DNA of 64,000 nt from an uncultured Mediterraneibacter sp. (GTDB lineage: Bacteria; Bacillota; Clostridia; Lachnospirales; Lachnospiraceae), in assembly GCA_944381495.1 (NCBI GenBank), contig CALWLJ010000014.1:1-64000 (forward strand). The letters run 5' to 3'. A model generated the notes under the pieces. That model was given only the letters and a program-made list of their open reading frames with translations. It searched no databases and had not been told where the DNA came from. The position numbers were made by a program, and so were the translations under genes. This document shows positions 7,467 to 15,513 of the stretch, one piece after another. Positions within the stretch are counted from its first letter, which is position 1, and every line of letters starts with the position of its first letter.

Positions 7467-7880
7467 ATGAACAGAGAAAATAAAAAGAGAAAATATGACA
7501 GAAAATATTTCCGGACACATCCATGTACGGATCCCTTTACATGTAAAGTATGCGGATGGCCTGTAGTTCCTGCGGGAGCAGGAACCAGTCACAGGAATCA
7601 CTGTCCGAACTGTCTCTACAGCATACATCTGGACAATGAGCCCGGAGACAGAGGATCTGATTGTTACGGACGTATGGAGCCCATCGGTGTATGGGTCAGG
7701 AAAAACGGCGAATGGGTCATTATCCATAGATGTATAATATGCGGAAAGATCAGTTCAAACCGTGTTGCAGCAGATGATAATCCTGCCAGACTGATGGCTC
7801 TTGCCATGAGGCCCTTTGGAAGCGCTGCCATTCCAAGAGAAGATATCAGAAAAATTACAGATTATTTCTCAACAGTATAA
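7467..7880 (+). CDS. RNHCP domain protein (canonical copy)
   Basis: A 137-residue RNHCP domain protein. CKVC at 26-29, the intact RNHCPNCLYSIHLD at 43-56, GDRGSDCYGRMEPIG at 60-74, and HRCIICGKISSNRVAADDN near the end. The start at 7467 has AAGGAGG 8 nt upstream and lies one base after the preceding stop; the open frame runs further upstream only because it overlaps its paralogue. A tandem duplication that has since diverged is the simplest origin of the pair. Function unknown; zinc binding is inferred from the paired cysteines. Confidence 0.85.
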   Translation: MNRENKKRKYDRKYFRTHPCTDPFTCKVCGWPVVPAGAGTSHRNHCPNCLYSIHLDNEPGDRGSDCYGRMEPIGVWVRKNGEWVIIHRCIICGKISSNRVAADDNPARLMALAMRPFGSAAIPREDIRKITDYFSTV

Positions 7881-7887
7881 ATTTCCA

Positions 7888-7916
7888 TTGCATAGTCCGG
7901 TCTTTTCCTGTAGAAT
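7888..7916 (+). promoter_or_regulatory. promoter of the FNT channel gene
   Basis: TTGCAT (7888-7893), 17-nt spacer, TAGAAT (7911-7916), 34 nt before the start at 7951. It supports starting the FNT gene at 7951 rather than at codons further upstream that overlap the RNHCP gene. Confidence 0.65.
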
Positions 7917-7950
7917 GCTAGAGGATCAAATACAGAAGAGGAAAAAGATT

Positions 7951-8598
7951 ATGAAAGAAAAATGGATTAGCAGCATAATGGCAGGAGTTTTTATATCACT
8001 TGGGGCAATGACTTACCTGTCGATTCCCAACAGTCTGGTCGGGAGCCTGTTCTTTTCAACGGGCATATTTCTCGTCCTGAACCTTCACAACATGCTGGTG
8101 ACAAGAGTAATCCCGCTGATGGTATACACAGGGGAATACAGATGGACAGATGTGATCATCGGATGGTGCGGCAATGGGATCGGAGCGCTGGCAGCTGCGG
8201 GAATCATATTCGTCACACGTTTCAATGAGACGATACGTGACAGCGTACAGCGGATCGGTGAGACAAGACTGAATGACTCGCCTCAGAGTCTGTTCCTGCT
8301 TGGAATTCTCTGCGCCTGCTTTGTTGCATTTGCAGTTCTGGTAGGAGCAATTTATGACAAGGGATCTGTCGGCCAGATCTTCTATGTATGGCTGTTTATT
8401 ACAGCATTTGTATTCTGCGGATTCGAACATATTGTGGCAGATATGTTTTATATGTCCTGCTATACCTTTAATTTCGGTGCGGATCCGGTATCTGTTGTGA
8501 AGGTGCTATTCTTTGTTACAGCAGGTAATCTCGCTGGCGGTCTGCTGATCGCATGGCTTGTGAGAATTCTCCATAAGAATCAGACAATCACAGCGTAA
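7951..8598 (+). CDS. formate/nitrite transporter (FNT) family channel, short form
   Basis: Integral membrane protein of 215 residues with six predicted hydrophobic segments, belonging to the FNT family of pentameric channels for formate, nitrite, hydrosulfide or other small weak acids. The central pore histidine is in GFEHIVADMF, and GWCGNGIGALAA matches the conserved element usually written GNxxGAL. Most FNT proteins have 250-280 residues; this one lacks the cytoplasmic N-terminal helix, so it is a short form. It has its own promoter and terminator and no pyruvate-formate-lyase gene nearby, so the substrate cannot be told from context. Confidence 0.82.
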   Translation: MKEKWISSIMAGVFISLGAMTYLSIPNSLVGSLFFSTGIFLVLNLHNMLVTRVIPLMVYTGEYRWTDVIIGWCGNGIGALAAAGIIFVTRFNETIRDSVQRIGETRLNDSPQSLFLLGILCACFVAFAVLVGAIYDKGSVGQIFYVWLFITAFVFCGFEHIVADMFYMSCYTFNFGADPVSVVKVLFFVTAGNLAGGLLIAWLVRILHKNQTITA

Positions 8599-8612
8599 AT
8601 GATCAATAACAT

Positions 8613-8651
8613 GGGATTCTTCCTTATAGCGGAGGAATCCCTTTTGCTTTT
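8613..8651 (+). terminator. intrinsic terminator of the FNT gene
   Basis: An 11-bp stem with one G-U pair (8613-8623 with 8631-8641), 7-nt loop, then TTTTGCTTTTT. Confidence 0.85.
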
Positions 8652-8684
8652 TACAAGTATTCTCTTAAACATCAGCCGTTTTTC

Positions 8685-8713
8685 TGTACAGTGAAATTAT
8701 AATACAGTATAAT
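8685..8713 (+). promoter_or_regulatory. probable promoter of the coiled-coil gene
   Basis: TATAAT at 8708-8713 with a weak TGTACA (8685-8690) at 17 nt. It lies about 90 nt upstream of the start codon. The -35 match is poor, so confidence is limited. Confidence 0.4.
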
Positions 8714-8801
8714 CTAAGTCAGAGTAGAGTAAATGGTCATGAAAACGCATGTCCACTTGGTTCGTTGATTGCGAAAACAAAAGTCAGAAGGGGGATTGAA
8801 A

Positions 8802-9746
8802 ATGAATTATTACGACAGTGAACTGCAGCGTCTGCAGAAGGAAATCATGGAAAAGAAACGGCTTTCAGCTCAGTTATCCGATCTGCTATTGCAGCAGACT
8901 GAACTTGAGAAAAGGGTTACAGAGCTCGGAAAGGTAAAGCAGGAAGAACAGGAAGATGTAGACCGTCTGCAGAAGGGAAGTCTCGCTGCATTCTTTTATA
9001 AAGCTACAGGAAAGATGGATGAAAAGCTTTCGAAAGAACAGGCGGAGGCATATGCTGCCGCTGTAAAATATACGGCGGCAGAAAGAGAGCTTGAAGGAGT
9101 AAATTACGATATTACAGAATGCAGAAGGCGTCTGTCTGAACTTCAGTGGAGTGAGAGAGAATATCAGCGAATGATCGAGAAGAAAGCAAAGCAGATAAAA
9201 GCTGAGAACGGACCGGAAGTGGAACAGATCCTTCAGCTGGAAAGACAGATATTCTTTCTTCGGAATCAGCAGAAAGAGATCGATGAGGCTGTCAATGCCG
9301 GTCAGCGGGCCAGGAGTATCTCACAGAAAATAGTGGAAGACCTGCAAAGCGCCAAAGACTGGGGAACCTGGGATATGATCGGCGGCGGTTTGATCACAGA
9401 CATGGTGAAATATGACAAGCTTAATTCTGCTCAGGCCAATGTCCATGATCTTCAGGATGCTTTACGAAGTTTACGGACCGAACTGGCTGATGTGAAGGAA
9501 GATATTTCCGCTGATATTCATCTGGAGATTGGAGATTTTCTTCATTTTGCAGACTATTTCTTCGATGGACTCTTCACAGACTGGATGGTATATGACCGGA
9601 TCAGCGAGTCAAAGGAGCGGGCAGAAAGAACATACAGCCAGATAGAAAGAGTACTGGATCAGCTGCGGATGCTGCGGACTCAGACAGAGGAAGAGCAGGG
9701 GCGGCTTTCGCGTGAGCTGGAGGAAAAGATTGTTTCATATAATTAA
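8802..9746 (+). CDS. coiled-coil protein, unknown function
   Basis: A soluble, strongly charged protein of 314 residues rich in Gln, Glu, Lys and Leu, with long heptad-like stretches at about 1-55, 90-165 and 260-305. A glycine-containing break (SAKDWGTWDMIGGGLITDMV, about 185-205) interrupts the helices, followed by a segment rich in aromatic residues around DFLHFADYFFDGLFTDWMVY. No signal peptide or membrane helix. I recognise no named domain. The ATG at 8802 has AGAAGGGGG upstream; the frame stays open 11 codons further. It precedes the repeat-protein locus but has no evident link to it. Confidence 0.6.
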   Translation: MNYYDSELQRLQKEIMEKKRLSAQLSDLLLQQTELEKRVTELGKVKQEEQEDVDRLQKGSLAAFFYKATGKMDEKLSKEQAEAYAAAVKYTAAERELEGVNYDITECRRRLSELQWSEREYQRMIEKKAKQIKAENGPEVEQILQLERQIFFLRNQQKEIDEAVNAGQRARSISQKIVEDLQSAKDWGTWDMIGGGLITDMVKYDKLNSAQANVHDLQDALRSLRTELADVKEDISADIHLEIGDFLHFADYFFDGLFTDWMVYDRISESKERAERTYSQIERVLDQLRMLRTQTEEEQGRLSRELEEKIVSYN

Positions 9747-9787
9747 ATTTTACTTATAGAAGGCATGATTCATGATTATAGAAAAAG

Positions 9788-10042
9788 AACATTGTTAACG
9801 GAAGGATTTATGTAGAGCTTCAGAAGATTGTAACCACCAAGGAAGTAGGGATCATCTACTACATCCCGGCTGAAGGCAGATACGCAATGGATGGCAAGGT
9901 TATTGTAGATGGAGATGCAACAGTCGTGGATCTGACAAAACTGACAGATGTTCCGGAAGGATATGAAGTTGATATGGAAGGATCAATACCTGAAATTACT
10001 TACGGGTGGATTTACGTAGAACTTCGGAGGATAGAATCGTAG
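9788..10042 (+). pseudogene. relic tail of a second repeat surface protein
   Basis: An open stretch without a start codon. It reads RIYVELQKIVTTKEVG, then YYIPAEGRYAMDGKVIVDGD, then PEGYE, and ends GWIYVELRRIES-stop. It is homologous to the 66-residue repeats at 12804-13199 of the downstream protein: the tail of one repeat plus one whole unit. The terminator that follows at 10161-10208 also resembles the one after the downstream gene. This is the 3' end of a tandem paralogue whose 5' part is gone, now abutting the coiled-coil gene. Confidence 0.8.
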
Positions 10043-10064
10043 CAGATAAGGATGTAGCAACCAT

Positions 10065-10096
10065 ACATTTTTCAGAGTGACGTATTTGAAAAATGT
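10065..10096. repeat. hairpin after the relic tail
   Basis: A perfect 10-bp inverted repeat (10065-10074 with 10087-10096) with a 12-nt loop. It lacks a strong U-tract on either strand; role unknown. Confidence 0.4.
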
Positions 10097-10160
10097 GGTT
10101 CAGCATTTATCGGTCAAACAGAAGATTAATTAAAACGGAAATATAGTAATAAGAGAAAAC

Positions 10161-10208
10161 ATGAGGTGTATCACAAGAGGAACAGTCTGTGATGCACCTC
10201 ATATTTTA
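10161..10208 (+). terminator. intrinsic terminator of the relic gene
   Basis: Stem of 15 bp with one G-U (10161-10175 with 10188-10202), 12-nt loop, then ATTTTATT. Closely related in sequence to the terminator at 13503-13556. Confidence 0.8.
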
Positions 10209-10509
10209 TTGAAAGCAAAAACGCATTGACACCACTGGGGAAAGTAGTACAACATATAGTAGGTGCAATTTGTTGCCTGATCCAATTCCACTAATTATGC
10301 AACTGTAGACCGTACAGATAACCAGGATCAGCAGTCTGTATTCACGCATAGACGAGATGATTGAAAACATCTGCTGCGCGTATGTGCCGATTGAAATCGA
10401 AGTGGAAATTAATACGGCAGATGTGTTTCATAAGGAAGCTCTGCCGGGAATATATCTGTACTTTCATGATTCCCTTATTAAGACGAAAAATAGGGAGGAA
10501 GGAGTGCAT
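10209..10509. other. leader region of the repeat protein gene
   Basis: About 300 nt without a gene I can support. A TTGACA occurs near 10226 but has no -10 box at the right distance. The frame of the surface protein stays open upstream of its start for 51 codons (from 10357), reading EVEINTADVFHKEALPG among others; there is no signal for translation and it may be a fossil of another gene. Confidence 0.3.
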
Positions 10510-13439
10510 ATGAAAAGAAAATATGCAAAAGTAGCCATTGCTCTGGCTGCGGCTGTTACGATCACATCACCCGGATCTTATATTCTGGGAAACAGTACTA
10601 CTGTTATGGCAGCGGAGCAGGAACAGACAGAAGAATTTCAGGAAATCAGTAATGCTACGGAGTTTCAAAACGCAATTGCCACTGGCAGCGGCAGTTATAA
10701 GCTGACGGCGGATATGAATATCAGTAGTGTTACTGTACCTGCGAATTCCAATCTCACCATTGATCTGAATGGACATGATTTAGGAATCCATTGGAATCTC
10801 TCGGCTTCTACCGGTACTAGTCTTCGTCTTATGGACAGCAGTCCGGGGCAGACAGGAACTATGTCGGCTGTCAATGTGAATCGTTTATTTTATATAGGAT
10901 CCAATGCTCAGTTGACCATTGACAGCGGAAACTATATTTGTAAAAAAGAGACTAATACAAAGTACATGTTTGCAAGTACTTCTACAAGTGGCCCCCGGAT
11001 TGTAATCAACGGCGGAAACTTTAGAATGGAGTCTGTGGGAAATGTCGCTGACTGCGCTATGTTCGCGAGTACTGTTCGAGCAAACGTTCAGACTGTGATC
11101 AACGGCGGTACATTTTCCGCTGTAGATGGAACCTACGTGTTCCGGGGAAGATAAATCAGACAATAGAAGAAGCTCTTCAAAATGTGACGATTAACGGAGG
11201 CACCTTTGGAGACAATGCGCTGGATCCTAAGAACGCACAGCTTGAAGGACCGAAAGCCTATATTACAGTAGACGGAAAAGAGACAGAACTGAGTACGAAT
11301 GGGACAAACGCATTTAAGGCATGCACTTCCATCAAGCTGACAGACGATATCCTTGTAAACTCTGTTAAGTTGAATGGGACTAATCTGACAATTGAAACAA
11401 CCGGAAAGGAAGTTTCCATTACTCCCGATTCGGAGATTCTGAAGACCGGAAACGGAGATAACGGAAAGAACACTCTTGAAGTCACAGACTTTGAGGGAGT
11501 TACGAATACCTATATTTTCTATATCGACAATGTGGCTCCCGAAGTGACAAGCACTTCTGTTTCCCCGGGAAACGGTCAGGTCTATTATGGCGCAAAAACC
11601 TTTACCTTTGAGACTTCTGAGCCTATTCAGTCTCCGGGAGAGGGCTGGGCAGACGTTAGTGAAGATCAAAATGGAACAAAATGGGCGAAAGAATTTACGA
11701 ATAACGAGAAATTTACTCTGACACTGACGGATCTGGCTGGAAACACAATCACAACAGAGAGATATGAAGTAAAAAACATCGAGACAGCGACACTTAATCC
11801 TCAGGTTACATACAGTATTACAGATCCTACTCAGGAGAATGTAACTGTAACCATCAACACAGGTACAGTAGAGTGTAATACACCATCAGGCTGGACAAGA
11901 GTAGAGGGCAGCAGTAAGAGAACACAGTTCCAGAAAGTATATACAGAGAATACGGAAGAAACTGTAAATCTGTTGAGCCTTGGCGGACAAAATGTTTCAG
12001 TTGATATTAAGATTTCCAATATTGACAGAGAAGCTCCCCAGATTATAGGCAGCATTTCCTTCTCACCGGACAACAGCCAGATGAGCCAGCAAAAAGTTGT
12101 TTCCTTCGAGGCAAACGAGGCCATCGTTTCACCTGGTGAAGGCTGGTCGGAAGTGGAAGGAAGCAATGGAACAAAATGGCAGAAAACATATGAGAAAGCC
12201 ATGAAGGATTCCATTACCCTGACTGACCTTGCAGGAAATACGTCAGACCCCATCAACTTTGAGGTGAAACGCATTGAAGACGCTAAGCTTGAGTCAAAAG
12301 TGATTTACAGTAATGAAGGTCTTGAATATACAAACCAGGATGTGACAGTAACCATTAAGACCAACGTAGAGTGCAAGACACCGGAAGGATGGACACAGAC
12401 GGGTAATAAGAGAAACCAGTTTGAAAAGACATTCTCCGCTGATGCAGAAGAAACAGTGAACCTTGTCAGTCTCGCAGGACAGCAACTCAGCCAGCAGATT
12501 ACTGTAAAAGGAATTGATAAAGTTGCGCCGAAAGCATATGTTAACGGAACTGATCCAATAGATGATAGTGTAGTCTATAACGATGGCGTCAGCCTTAAGT
12601 TCTATGATAATGCAGCTCTTGACAGATATGAGTTGAATGGTCAGGCCGGCCCCACAAGTATCAAAGGAAATAAGTGGGGAGATGGCAATCTGCAGAACAT
12701 TAAAGGCCATCTGGTGGATGGAGTCAATACTCTGGTTGTATGGGATATGGCAGGAAATTCCACTGAATATAAGTTTACGGTAGACCTGAACATCCCCCAG
12801 ACTGTGGGAGTCAATTATTACATTCCGGCAGAGGACCGATATATGGAAGGTCAGATTGTAGTAGATGATGATGCCACAACAGTAGATCCGACAACATTGA
12901 CTGATATTCCAGAAGGATATGAACTGATCAGCACAGATCCGGTACAGATCAACGATAAGTGGATTTATGTAGAACTGCAGCAAATCGTGACAACAAAAGA
13001 AGTTGGAGTTAACTACTACATTCCAGCAGAAGACAGATATGCAGAAGGCAAGATTGTAGTAGATAAAGATGCTACAACCGTAGATCCGACAACATTGACA
13101 GATATTCCGGAAGGATATGAACTGATTAGCACAGAAGCGGTACAGATCAATGACAACTGGATTTACGTAGAACTGCAGAAAACTGTGAACAAAGCAGCGG
13201 CAACACTCCAGGTGAACTTCGTAGGTGAGTTCGGAGAAGACATTGGTGTTGATCCAGTAGTAGTGACAAAGAATGGCCCGGAAGGCGAGACAGCAAACTT
13301 CGTATACGGAGAGGACTGGTCTCTGCCGGAAGGTTACACATTTGCAGAAGACTTTGATGAGGCGGCAGCAACCCAGACGCTCAGTGTGAAATACGGAAAA
13401 ACACTGGACACTCTGCAAATTGGAATAGTTGAAAAATAG
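10510..13439 (+). pseudogene. large secreted repeat protein, split by a -1 frameshift
   Basis: Secreted protein of about 975 residues if the frame is restored. The start at 10510 has AGGGAGGAAGGAG upstream and begins a signal peptide (MKRKYAKVAIALAAA, cut probably near VMAA-EQ). Next come beta-helix-like turns (INGGNF, INGGTF), then two alternating modules: A ending LTDLAGNT (11535-11789, 12033-12284) and B with TPxGWT (11790-12032, 12285-12524), a divergent third A, two 66-residue repeats (12804-13199) and a short end domain. There is no LPXTG signal, so it is probably released or non-covalently bound. The frame breaks at a GGGG tract (11144-11147), giving a stop at 11152-11154; one more G would restore KINQTIEEALQNVTINGG and the long downstream frame. 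Function unknown; adhesin-like by architecture. Confidence 0.75.
12804..13199 (+). repeat. two tandem 198-bp (66-residue) repeats
   Basis: Units 12804-13001 and 13002-13199 each encode VGVNYYIPAEDRY, then a TTVDPTTLTDIPEGYE segment, and end WIYVELQ. They are nearly identical at protein level. A third unit lies in the relic at 9845-10039. Confidence 0.9.
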
Positions 13440-13502
13440 GATTGAACAGTTGTCGGATAAACCCGACAAAAGCTCAGCTGTAGAGATGTAGTAATAACAA
13501 AA

Positions 13503-13556
13503 AACGTGAGGCGTATTACATGAGGAAAAGTATGTGATACACCTCACGTTTTTTTA
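13503..13556 (+). terminator. intrinsic terminator of the repeat protein gene
   Basis: A long stem of up to 19 bp (13503-13521 with 13532-13550) with one or two imperfect pairs, then a run of seven T. It is the sister of the terminator at 10161-10208. Confidence 0.88.
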
Positions 13557-13560
13557 TAGA

Positions 13561-13660
13561 GTTACTGTCTCTTGCGCTATACTCCGAGCGAAAGCGTGGT
13601 CGCCGGGGAATACACCTCCGTTATGGCGGACACTGAGAGCAAGAATCATATAACTGCTGC
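13561..13660. other. compact GC-rich intergenic island
   Basis: About 80 nt, richer in G+C than its flanks, with short complementary segments (TCTTGC with GCAAGA, TCCG with CGGA, a GC-GAAA-GC tetraloop) between a terminator and the next promoter. No protein frame. Possibly a small structured RNA, but I cannot assign a family. Confidence 0.25.
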
Positions 13661-13674
13661 ATCCGGTGTTTTTA

Positions 13675-13703
13675 TTGAACTTTCACTTTTCGTGTAGTAA
13701 TAT
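13675..13703 (+). promoter_or_regulatory. promoter of the HD protein / aldo-keto reductase operon
   Basis: TTGAAC (13675-13680), 17-nt spacer, TAATAT (13698-13703), 47 nt before the start at 13750. Confidence 0.7.
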
Positions 13704-13749
13704 TATTACCAGCAGGAAAGACTTCAGCAGTACAGGAGGTAAGACATTC

Positions 13750-14343
13750 ATGAGAACTAGCAATATTACACGAGAGCAGGCGCTTGCTCTGCTTCGGGAA
13801 TACAACAAGGAAGGCTTTCATATCCAGCATGGACTTACAGTTGAAGGAGTCATGCGCTGGTACGCAAATGAACTGGGATATGGAGACGAAGCAGACTACT
13901 GGGCAATCAGCGGACTGCTGCATGATATTGATTTTGAAATGTATCCGGAGGAGCATTGTCAGAAAGCACCGGAGCTGCTTGAAAAAGGCGGAGTTGGAGA
14001 GGATATGATCTACACAGTCTGTTCTCACGGTTATGGGATTTGCAGTGACAAAGAGCCGATCCATCAGATGGAGAAGGTGCTTTTTGCAGCAGACGAGCTT
14101 ACAGGATTGATCTGGGCGGCGGCACTTATGCGCCCTTCCAAAAGTGTAATGGATATGGAAGTGTCCAGTGTGAAAAAGAAATTCAAAGATAAAAGATTTG
14201 CAGCAGGGTGTTCCCGGGATGTGATTCGCAAGGGAGCGGAGATGCTTGGATGGGAGTTGAACGAATTGTTTGAGAAAACTATTCTTGCCATGCGTTCTTG
14301 TGAGGAATCTGTTAAAGAGCAGATGAGCGAACTGGGTTATTAA
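13750..14343 (+). CDS. HD domain metal-dependent hydrolase
   Basis: A 197-residue HD-domain protein. HGLTVEGVMRWYAN supplies the first His, GLLHDIDFE (about residues 58-66) is the HD pair, CSHGYG carries a further metal His, and AADELTGL provides the final conserved Asp. Proteins of this group are phosphohydrolases, often acting on nucleotides, but their substrates are generally unknown. AGGAGG precedes the ATG by about 10 nt. The aldo/keto reductase gene follows 19 nt later and probably shares the promoter at 13675. No sensor or output domain is attached, so this is not a cyclic-di-nucleotide phosphodiesterase of the usual multidomain type. Confidence 0.82.
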   Translation: MRTSNITREQALALLREYNKEGFHIQHGLTVEGVMRWYANELGYGDEADYWAISGLLHDIDFEMYPEEHCQKAPELLEKGGVGEDMIYTVCSHGYGICSDKEPIHQMEKVLFAADELTGLIWAAALMRPSKSVMDMEVSSVKKKFKDKRFAAGCSRDVIRKGAEMLGWELNELFEKTILAMRSCEESVKEQMSELGY

Positions 14344-14362
14344 TGAGAAGGGAGAGAAAACG

Positions 14363-15379
14363 ATGGAGAAAGTTATTCTTGGAAAAACAGGCCTTGAAGT
14401 AAGCAAAAACGGATTCGGCGCGCTTCCGATCCAGAGAATATCCAAAGCGGATGCGGTTTACCTGCTCCAGAAAGCCTTTTACAACGGAATCAATTATTTT
14501 GATACAGCCCGCGCCTATACAGACAGTGAAGAGAAGATTGGAGCAGCATTTGAGTATACGCGGGACAAGATCATTATCAGTACAAAGACAGCCGCTCAGA
14601 CCGGCGAGGATATGTGGAAAGATCTGGAGGAGAGTCTGAGAAAGATGAAGACGGACTACATCGATATTTACCAGTTCCACAATCCGGCATTTTGTCCAAA
14701 ACCGGGAGATGAGAGCGGTCTTTATGACGCGGCGTTAGAGGCAAAGAAACAGGGAAAGATCCGGCATATCGGAATCACGAATCACCGGATTGCAGTGGCA
14801 AAAGAAGCCATTGAATCCGGGCTGTATGAGACACTGCAGTTCCCTTTCTCCTATCTGGCTGCAGATGCGGATCTTGAAATTGTAGAAGAGACGAAGAAAG
14901 CAGGAATGGGATTTATCGCCATGAAAGGTCTGTCAGGCGGTCTGATACATAATTCGGCTGCTGCCTACGCATATATGGCTCAGCCACAGTTTGATCACGT
15001 GGCTCCGATCTGGGGCGTTCAGAGAGAAAGCGAGCTGGATGAGTTCCTGTCTTATCAGGAATGTCCGCCCCGGCTTGACGATGATCTGCTGCAGATAATC
15101 AAAGAGGACAGGAAGCAGCTGTCAGGCGACTTCTGCCGTGGCTGCGGTTATTGTATGCCATGTCCGGCGGGAATCGAGATCAATAACTGCGCACGTATGA
15201 GTCTTATGCTTCGCCGGGCTCCTCAGTCAGGCTGGCTGTCCGAGGAGTGGCAGGAGAAGATGAAGAAGATCGAGAACTGTCTGCATTGCGGACAGTGCAT
15301 GAAGAAATGTCCCTATGGATTAAATACGCCGGAACTTCTGGCCAGAAACTATGAGGATTACAAGACATTTCTGAAATAG
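14363..15379 (+). CDS. aldo/keto reductase with C-terminal 4Fe-4S ferredoxin domain
   Basis: Protein of 338 residues: an aldo/keto reductase barrel (about 1-235) fused to a ferredoxin-like end. Catalytic features are visible: FDTARAYTDSE (Asp and Tyr), IIISTKT (Lys), YIDIYQFHN (His). The tail has CRGCGYCMPC and CLHCGQCMKKC, two CxxCxxC-type clusters for [4Fe-4S]. This two-part architecture is widespread in Clostridia and probably couples carbonyl reduction to ferredoxin-level electrons rather than only NADPH. GAAGGGAG precedes the start. Second gene of the operon starting at 13750, ended by a strong terminator. Confidence 0.9.
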   Translation: MEKVILGKTGLEVSKNGFGALPIQRISKADAVYLLQKAFYNGINYFDTARAYTDSEEKIGAAFEYTRDKIIISTKTAAQTGEDMWKDLEESLRKMKTDYIDIYQFHNPAFCPKPGDESGLYDAALEAKKQGKIRHIGITNHRIAVAKEAIESGLYETLQFPFSYLAADADLEIVEETKKAGMGFIAMKGLSGGLIHNSAAAYAYMAQPQFDHVAPIWGVQRESELDEFLSYQECPPRLDDDLLQIIKEDRKQLSGDFCRGCGYCMPCPAGIEINNCARMSLMLRRAPQSGWLSEEWQEKMKKIENCLHCGQCMKKCPYGLNTPELLARNYEDYKTFLK

Positions 15380-15392
15380 TGACTATATTGAG

Positions 15393-15420
15393 AAGGAGCA
15401 GCCATATTGTGCTGCTCCTT
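15393..15420 (+). terminator. intrinsic terminator of the HD / AKR operon
   Basis: Perfect 10-bp stem (15393-15402 with 15411-15420), 8-nt loop, with T-rich sequence after it (TGTTGCAGTTTTTT). Confidence 0.8.
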
Positions 15421-15450
15421 TGTTGCAGTTTTTTGATACAGGAAGAAATA

Positions 15451-15479
15451 TTGAGCTTTTACTTCCTTTCAGGTATAAT
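15451..15479 (+). promoter_or_regulatory. promoter of the dehydrogenase operon
   Basis: TTGAGC (15451-15456), 17-nt spacer, perfect TATAAT (15474-15479), 35 nt before the start at 15514. Confidence 0.75.
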
Positions 15480-15513
15480 GATGAAAGCAGCGAAAAACAG
15501 GAGGAACGTGAAA

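Noticed and set aside
12294..13547. A 417-codon open frame on the - strand
   Set aside because: It lies wholly antisense to the repeat-protein gene, has a composition full of Cys, Ile and Tyr typical of reversed coding sequence, and lacks a ribosome-binding site or known motif.
13561..13660. Group II intron domain V suggested by the GAAA tetraloop
   Set aside because: The AGC triad and the paired arms of domain V are absent and there is no reverse transcriptase gene nearby.
13672..14445. A 257-codon - strand frame opposite the HD protein
   Set aside because: Shadow of a gene with clear HD motifs and its own promoter and ribosome-binding site.
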